Source of the DNA: a virus
DNA length: 41,225 nucleotides
Reading direction: 5' to 3' (one strand)
Virus record (IMG/VR): IMGVR_UViG_3300046512_000098
Span: 1-41,225 of that record
In this document: one piece after another, positions 37,990 through 41,225 of the stretch
How the letters are laid out: each line of letters opens with the position of its first letter
Numbering within the stretch: the stretch's first letter is position 1
Notes under the pieces: generated by a model
The model's input: the letters and a program-made list of their open reading frames with translations, nothing else
Told to the model about the DNA's origin: nothing
Database searches by the model: none
Made by a program: the position numbers and the translations under genes

Positions 37990-38243
37990 TGGATTGCCTC
38001 CAGAAATTCCTTTTCAGAATTGCTACCGAAAGCCTCAATCCATGCCGTTTTCAGCAGATCGTGAGTGTTGATGTGGTCAATCAGCTTGTCCCAGACACCA
38101 GATTCCTTGAGCTTCCTGACGCGGTTTTCGCCCGCGTTTTTTCCCGTGAAATGCAGATCGTGCTTGGCGACATGGTTGGCATCGACGGCGCCCGCATACT
38201 GCGCAAGGAACAGATCGTCGCTCATGGTCCAGCGCCGGCTCAT
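37986..38243 (-). CDS. Small HTH/Myb-like protein, 85 aa
   Basis: MSRRWTMSDDLFLAQYAGAV, GKNAGENRVRKLKESGVWDK: the W...DD..L..Y......G....R...L pattern resembles a SANT/Myb-like or Rap1-type helical DNA-binding unit. Coupled to the second T5orf172-like gene by a 4-nt overlap. Function inferred only. Confidence 0.6.
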   Translation of the reverse strand: MSRRWTMSDDLFLAQYAGAVDANHVAKHDLHFTGKNAGENRVRKLKESGVWDKLIDHINTHDLLKTAWIEAFGSNSEKEFLEAIQ

Positions 38244-38815
38244 GCCGCCACCTCTTCAGAGGTCGTGCCGACCCGCCGCGGCGCGCGGCATTCAGCTATG
38301 AACACCTCAATTTTTGAAATCTCGTCTTCGGAAAGGAGACGGTAGGCTTGCCGATACCCACCAGCGCCATCGAGGATTGCCTTGACAGCCCGAGGTATTG
38401 CGACGTGCTTCCTGCGAATGTAGGAGGCATACTTCGCCGCTCGGTCGACCCGCATCTTGTAAGTCCCGACGACTTTAGCTTCGGGGCTTTTGGTTGGTGG
38501 GCGACGAAAGAACTTCCCGGTCCACACCGAAAGATCAACCAGCTCACGCAGGGCTTTTCCATCTCGGATGCCTTCGGCGAGAACGACCAGATCGGGGACC
38601 GCCTCAAACCATTCGCCCCGAATTTGGTACTTGGCGAAACGCTCATGAATGGCGCGTTCCATCTTCCGGCCGCCCTCAAGCTGAGAGATTATCTCAAGCT
38701 CTTCGTAGCTCCACGCCTGCAGGCTTATGAGCCTTGCCGGAGGGAAAACGGAGTGACCAATCTTGATTGGCCCAGCCTTCCCGACCGGGCGGATGAAGTA
38801 GACGTATTCGCTCAT
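38240..38815 (-). CDS. T5orf172/GIY-YIG-like protein, 191 aa (second copy)
   Basis: The N-terminal domain YVYFIRPVGKAGPIKIGHSV, ARLISLQAWSYEELEI, and RKMERAIHERFAKYQIRGEW parallels the gene at 35227. The C-terminal region (about 95-191) is different and basic (YASYIRRKHVAIPRAVKAIL). It is the second gene of the Cro operon, a place often used by early anti-host or recombination functions. Enzymatic activity unproven. Confidence 0.8.
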   Translation of the reverse strand: MSEYVYFIRPVGKAGPIKIGHSVFPPARLISLQAWSYEELEIISQLEGGRKMERAIHERFAKYQIRGEWFEAVPDLVVLAEGIRDGKALRELVDLSVWTGKFFRRPPTKSPEAKVVGTYKMRVDRAAKYASYIRRKHVAIPRAVKAILDGAGGYRQAYRLLSEDEISKIEVFIAECRAPRRVGTTSEEVAA

Positions 38816-39027
38816 GTCCGCAATCTCTCTCTTTTGGCAAAGTCCACCGGTCTAACGGCGTTGCCCGACAGTTCCTGGATCTTGATGGCGAGATCGAGTG
38901 AAGGGGTTCTCTCCCCTGTCTCAAGCCGGTTTATGAACCAGCGCGAAACGCCCAGCTTATCCGCCAGAGCTTTCTGTGTGAGTGGTTGGCTCTTGCGCCA
39001 AGAGGTGAGTGCGTGTTCGTTTGCCAT
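38812..39027 (-). CDS. Cro-like XRE-family repressor, 71 aa
   Basis: HTH_XRE: LTQKALADKLGVSRWFINRL, ETGERTPSLDLAIKIQEL. It diverges from the CI-like gene and is the first gene of the leftward operon. No Shine-Dalgarno is visible; an operator-like site (39036-39052) is only 8 bp upstream, so the 5' UTR must be very short or absent. Expected to act as the lytic-state switch. Confidence 0.85.
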   Translation of the reverse strand: MANEHALTSWRKSQPLTQKALADKLGVSRWFINRLETGERTPSLDLAIKIQELSGNAVRPVDFAKRERLRT

Positions 39028-39035
39028 TTTTGTAG

Positions 39036-39052
39036 GTTGTCACATAGCCAAC
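39036..39052. promoter_or_regulatory. Operator-like site O1 (cro side)
   Basis: GTTGTCACATAGCCAAC has 4-bp outer arms and a matching inner C/G pair (GTTGnCnnnnnGnCAAC). It lies just before cro. Its reverse complement differs from the site at 40379-40395 at one of 17 positions. Confidence 0.7.
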
Positions 39053-39080
39053 TCATATTCAAGGGGGTCTCGAAAATAAT

Positions 39081-39097
39081 GTTGGCAGGCTGGCCGT
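39081..39097. promoter_or_regulatory. Weak operator half-site
   Basis: GTTGGCAGGCTGGCCGT keeps GTTGnC and an inner G but not the CAAC arm. It is 45 bp from O1, the same spacing as between the two sites at 40.3 kb. Confidence 0.4.
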
Positions 39098-39102
39098 CTA
39101 CA

Positions 39103-39119
39103 GTTGGCGCGAAGGCAAC
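39103..39119. promoter_or_regulatory. Operator-like site O3 (CI side)
   Basis: GTTGGCGCGAAGGCAAC fits GTTGnCnnnnnGnCAAC and ends 6 nt before the CI-like start, suiting autoregulation. Confidence 0.65.
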
Positions 39120-39125
39120 TAAGAT

Positions 39126-39473
39126 ATGAGCATGGTTACAAGAATCGGTCCATCTAAGCCGTTCAGACATTTCCTGAAGGAGTGGCGCCAGAAGAAAGGC
39201 CTCACCCAGCAGCAGCTCGCCGATCGCTTGCCAATAGGCGACGACGGCAAGCCGACCGGGAAAGACCAGGTAAGCCGATGGGAGCGCAATGAGCGCGGCA
39301 TGACGATGGACGTTCAGGCGGCGTTAGCCGAGGCGCTGAACCTGAGTTCTCCCGGAGATCTTTTCCGCGATCCCGATATGCCGAGCGCTGATGAATTGCT
39401 ACGCGGCGTAGGAAGCGAAGACAGAAAGCGGATCTTCGCCGTGATCGAGACGCTGGTAAAGACCGGGACTTAA
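39126..39473 (+). CDS. CI-like XRE repressor without cleavage domain, 115 aa
   Basis: HTH_XRE: FRHFLKEWRQKKGLTQQQLA, KDQVSRWERNERGMTMDVQA. An 8-10 residue insertion (PIGDDGKPTG) sits between the HTH helices. The C-terminal 40 residues (LLRGVGSEDRKRIFAVIETL) are a short oligomerisation-like helix; the S24/LexA autoproteolytic domain is absent. It diverges from cro and should maintain lysogeny. Without the peptidase domain, induction must use another route. Only a weak ribosome site (AAGG) is visible. Confidence 0.82.
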   Translation: MSMVTRIGPSKPFRHFLKEWRQKKGLTQQQLADRLPIGDDGKPTGKDQVSRWERNERGMTMDVQAALAEALNLSSPGDLFRDPDMPSADELLRGVGSEDRKRIFAVIETLVKTGT

Positions 39474-39682
39474 ATCCGGTAGGCGTGGATCATCAGCGGA
39501 ATCTGCTCGTCGGCAGGCCGAAATTCAATCTGCACTTTTCTCAAGCCTGGCAACTCCCGCATTAGCGCGCGCTCCAGCTCTGGAAGTATGTCAGTTAGTT
39601 TGGATATCTCGTCGGCTTTTTCGGCACCTACTGTAACTACGCCGGCCGCTGCGGCAATCAGGACTTCCCGTCTTGTTCTCAT
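39470..39682 (-). CDS. Small exported protein with Tat-like signal, 70 aa
   Basis: MRTRREVLIAAAAGVVTVGA is a twin-arginine-like or Sec signal/anchor. The mature part (LTDILPELERALMRELPGLR, then a beta end) is short. It converges on the CI-like gene, and the two stop codons share TTAA (39470-39473). Next to the repressor, a lysogenic-conversion or exclusion role is possible. No match to a known family. Confidence 0.55.
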   Translation of the reverse strand: MRTRREVLIAAAAGVVTVGAEKADEISKLTDILPELERALMRELPGLRKVQIEFRPADEQIPLMIHAYRI

Positions 39683-39865
39683 TGTTGCCAGCCCTACTCC
39701 CTCTTAACGCGAAAAAGGTATGCCTACGTAGACCTTTTAGCAACCATGAAAACATGTCGTGTGAATTTAGGGTGACATTGCATAACCCGATCGGACTAAA
39801 GTCTGACCCCGCGGTTATCACAGGTTGAACGCGTGTTCATAGCGTATATGTGAGCTATACCTACA

Positions 39866-39890
39866 ATATCCTGTCAATGATATAGGATAT
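39866..39890. promoter_or_regulatory. Inverted repeat ATATCCT/AGGATAT
   Basis: Seven-base perfect arms separated by 11 nt, in the gene-poor stretch 39683-40656. Likely a protein-binding site; the regulator is unknown. Confidence 0.45.
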
Positions 39891-39927
39891 GTCCTGCTCT
39901 TTGGTGGGATCGTTGTGTTTCCGCAAA

Positions 39928-39964
39928 CCAAGAACCTCGCCGTCAAAAGACAGCGAGTTCCTGG
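39928..39964. ncRNA. 37-nt imperfect hairpin with AAAA loop
   Basis: CCA, GAA, CTCGC, GTC on the left pair with GAC, GCGAG, TTC, TGG on the right around AAAA, with two single mismatches and one bulged C. This gives 14 base pairs in all. It lies in a region with no gene and could be part of a structured RNA; nothing shows that it is transcribed. Confidence 0.35.
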
Positions 39965-40200
39965 CTCGGGAGGAGTAATCTGCTCTTCGGAGCCGACCGC
40001 CGCTTATCCCGCTACATGCCAACCTATAGCCGGTCGCATGTCTTGAGGTCTTTTTCAGGGGTTATCCTGACGATCTGGGCACCTCACCAGCTTTCGCCGC
40101 CAGAGACCCACTGAGCCTGATCGCAACCCGTTCCTTGCTCAAACATCAACGCACGACCGAACCGGATTCGCGTCATTTCGTGCGCTCTGAATGAAACTAG

Positions 40201-40228
40201 TTGCAATCTGAAGACAGTCTGGTAATAT
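40201..40228 (+). promoter_or_regulatory. Predicted promoter TTGCAA-16-TAATAT
   Basis: TTGCAA (40201-40206), 16 nt, TAATAT (40223-40228). The -10 lies in the centre of a 24-bp palindrome, and a terminator follows about 40 nt after the expected start. Confidence 0.55.
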
Positions 40229-40238
40229 TACCACACTG
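40215..40238. promoter_or_regulatory. 24-bp near-perfect palindrome (operator)
   Basis: The centre TGGTAATATTACCA (14 bp, perfect) is flanked by CAGT and ACTG with one mismatch per arm, so 11 of 12 pairs match. It overlaps the -10 and start point of the predicted promoter, so binding there would block transcription. It differs from the GTTGnC sites and implies another regulator, possibly a host one. Confidence 0.65.
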
Positions 40239-40301
40239 GTTCGGTCCGCAAACCACTCTCACCAGTCACGCCCCGGAGCCTGCTAGCTCGCGGGGCATTT
40301 T
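40235..40301 (+). ncRNA. Candidate short RNA from regulated promoter to terminator
   Basis: If the promoter at 40201-40228 is used, the transcript would start near 40235 and end at the terminator at 40270-40301, giving about 65 nt with no room for a gene. Prediction from the promoter/terminator pair only. Confidence 0.35.
40270..40301 (+). terminator. Rho-independent terminator in the control region
   Basis: GCCCCGGAGC (40270-40279) pairs with GCTC(G)CGGGGC (40286-40296), 10 bp with one bulged G and loop CTGCTA, followed by ATTTTCATTT. It separates the palindromic promoter from the downstream operators. Confidence 0.75.
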
Positions 40302-40334
40302 CATTTCCCGAACAAGCTATCTCAAAAAACATCG

Positions 40335-40351
40335 GTTGTCTATACGCCAAC
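40335..40351. promoter_or_regulatory. Operator-like site, right operon (distal)
   Basis: GTTGTCTATACGCCAAC fits GTTGnCnnnnnGnCAAC. It is 44 bp from the site at 40379, matching the spacing on the cro side. Part of the presumed rightward early promoter. Confidence 0.65.
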
Positions 40352-40378
40352 TTTCTTTCGTTCCCCTCTTGCAATTGT

Positions 40379-40395
40379 GTTGGCTATGTGTCAAC
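40379..40395. promoter_or_regulatory. Operator-like site, right operon (proximal)
   Basis: GTTGGCTATGTGTCAAC is the reverse complement of O1 except at one base, and has the same orientation relative to outgoing transcription as O1 has to cro. This places the rightward early promoter under the same repressor. Confidence 0.7.
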
Positions 40396-40415
40396 TTCTC
40401 CTCACACCACAGCGA

Positions 40416-40437
40416 CGGCCAGCCACAAGCTGCTCCC
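40416..40437 (+). repeat. 22-nt direct repeat, copy 1
   Basis: Identical to 40611-40632; both contain CAGCCACAAGCTGCTCCC. Copies are 195 bp apart in the rightward leader; no gene is evident between them. The stretch 40440-40656 has GAGGAG followed by ATGTAG (40496-40501), a two-codon start-stop. Confidence 0.75.
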
Positions 40438-40610
40438 GACCTGAGTGTTACCAACCGGACGTGCAGTTGCGTCTGACAGCTTTGAGGAGACGGCCATGTA
40501 GATCGCAGCTCGGGGCGAGCGACTTAGGACTTAGAGAAATCGACGAGAGTTTTGAAACTTACGGCAAGTGCGTTCCTGGGCATGAACTCAAAAGGCCCAT
40601 CAATTTCAAG

Positions 40611-40632
40611 CGGCCAGCCACAAGCTGCTCCC
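40611..40632 (+). repeat. 22-nt direct repeat, copy 2
   Basis: Second copy, ending 24 nt before the ATG at 40657. The repeat may be a duplicated leader or a recognition sequence for RNA or protein. Confidence 0.75.
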
Positions 40633-40656
40633 CGCTCACAGCAAGAGGATACGGAA

Positions 40657-40848
40657 ATGACCAAGGCGCTTTTCACCACGATTGAAGAAGCAACCGAAAC
40701 CCTCGGCCGCACTGGTCGTACGTGGACGGCCATCAAGGTCAAGGGTGGCTATCAGGCCCGCATGAACTTCGGCAACGGTTTCCGCTTCGTCGAGCAGATC
40801 GACGTTTTTCACATCCTGGCAAACGGCATGTACCGGGTCGCGGCCTGA
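40657..40848 (+). CDS. Small hypothetical protein, 63 aa (first rightward gene)
   Basis: ATG 40657 follows AGAGGA at about 8 nt. The product MTKALFTTIEEATETLGRTG, then IKVKGGYQARMNFGNGFRFV, is a small alpha/beta protein. As the first gene after the right operators it is probably made early. Function unknown. Confidence 0.65.
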   Translation: MTKALFTTIEEATETLGRTGRTWTAIKVKGGYQARMNFGNGFRFVEQIDVFHILANGMYRVAA

Positions 40849-40883
40849 TCTCCCCGCTTCAACACCAAAGAGGATGACGACCG

Positions 40884-41186
40884 ATGAAATCGAGACAGGT
40901 TGAACGAGCCGAGTTCCGTGCAGAAATGAAGCGCGGCCGCCAGATGGCAGCGCAGCGTGGCCGACAGAACGCGAAGCGAGCATTGCTTGCTCGCCAGACC
41001 GAGCGCGAGAACGCCGGCTTCTATACCGGCCGTGGCGTCAACGCTACCCGCGCGCCATCCCGTTCTCGCGTCACTAGTCGCCGCATCAAGAAGGGCGTCG
41101 AGTTCGGCCGCATCATCAAAAAGATCGTCGGGCACCGCGAATTCTTCCTCCACGCGACGAAGGGTTGGCGCTCCCGTACCGCCTAA
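40884..41186 (+). CDS. Small very basic protein, 100 aa
   Basis: GAGGATGACGACCG precedes the ATG. The product is rich in Arg/Lys throughout (MKRGRQMAAQRGRQNAKRAL; SRVTSRRIKKGVEFGRIIKK), so binding to nucleic acid is likely. The gene spans the contig cut, and its last 56 nt reappear at 1-56. Function unknown. Confidence 0.7.
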   Translation: MKSRQVERAEFRAEMKRGRQMAAQRGRQNAKRALLARQTERENAGFYTGRGVNATRAPSRSRVTSRRIKKGVEFGRIIKKIVGHREFFLHATKGWRSRTA

Positions 41187-41215
41187 TCGATCACCACCCC
41201 CAACCCCACCCTCCC
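41131..41215. repeat. Terminal direct repeat, right copy
   Basis: Exact copy of bases 1-85; the final 10 bases diverge slightly from 86-95. Marks the circular closure of the sequence. Confidence 0.9.
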
Positions 41216-41225
41216 ACACCGCGCA

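Noticed and set aside
15027-39995. Shared 15-mer TGCTCTTCGGAGCCG at about 15027 and 39980
   Set aside because: One 15-base match is expected by chance in a 41-kb sequence of this composition, and the surroundings do not match.
40377-40685. Plus frame of 102 codons across the 22-nt repeats
   Set aside because: It encodes RPATSCS twice only because of the nucleotide repeat, begins inside an operator, and has no ribosome site.
1-41225. CRISPR arrays, insertion sequences or rRNA genes
   Set aside because: I found no regularly spaced repeats, no transposase-like frame with terminal inverted repeats, and no rRNA-like sequence.

Overview
The window is a complete, circularly closed genome of a temperate short-tailed (podovirus-like) bacteriophage, or its excised or induced prophage form. 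Bases 1-85 are repeated exactly at 41131-41215, and a gene that runs off the right end finishes at the left end, so the real unit is about 41.13 kb and the ends are an assembly cut. The head genes (portal, scaffold, coat, terminase) look P22-like and lie in P22 order. A DUF1515-type membrane protein, a DUF3309 peptide and many small Rhizobium-phage-like proteins suggest an alphaproteobacterial host of the Hyphomicrobiales (Rhizobium, Agrobacterium or Sinorhizobium relatives). The host is inferred, not proven.

Layout. (1) 39.0-40.4 kb is the immunity and control region. Divergent Cro-like (minus) and CI-like (plus) genes flank operator-like sites of the form GTTGnCnnnnnGnCAAC, and the same sites recur at 40.33-40.40 kb in front of the rightward operon. 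Between them is a gene-poor stretch with a promoter covered by a 24-bp palindrome and followed at once by a terminator. (2) The rightward (plus) operon runs from about 40.4 kb through the circle junction to 8.28 kb. It holds small unknown genes, an HNH homing endonuclease, a recombination cassette (Gp157-like protein, conserved protein, SSB), a broken HNH gene next to another homing-type endonuclease, an excisionase-like HTH gene and a tyrosine integrase. The attP follows; its core matches the anticodon loop to 3' end of a tRNA, probably tRNA-Val(GAC). (3) The leftward early operon, 39.0 to 30.8 kb (minus), holds Cro, two GIY-YIG/T5orf172 proteins, many small genes, RusA, a methyltransferase, a primosome-like protein, a stand-alone DnaA domain IV protein, an AlpA-like HTH protein and a NusG-family protein. 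(4) A 490-nt structured non-coding leader, 30.34-30.83 kb, carries a promoter, hairpins and two DnaA-box-like sequences. (5) The leftward late operon, 30.3 to 9.2 kb (minus), holds terminase, portal, scaffold, coat, neck and nozzle, internal/ejection proteins, a virion glucosaminidase, tail fibre, kelch-like and SGNH-hydrolase tail proteins, a lysozyme, nested spanins and DUF1515. Two small plus-strand genes with good ribosome binding sites sit inside this block against the general direction.

How it works together (inference): CI and Cro choose between states at the shared operators. The leftward transcript makes replication and recombination factors and ends with the NusG paralogue, which is placed to let polymerase through the leader into the 21-kb late operon. 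The DnaA-domain-IV protein is the best candidate for binding the DnaA boxes in that leader, as an origin factor, a late-gene regulator, or both. No phage helicase, primase or polymerase is recognisable, so replication must rely on the host.
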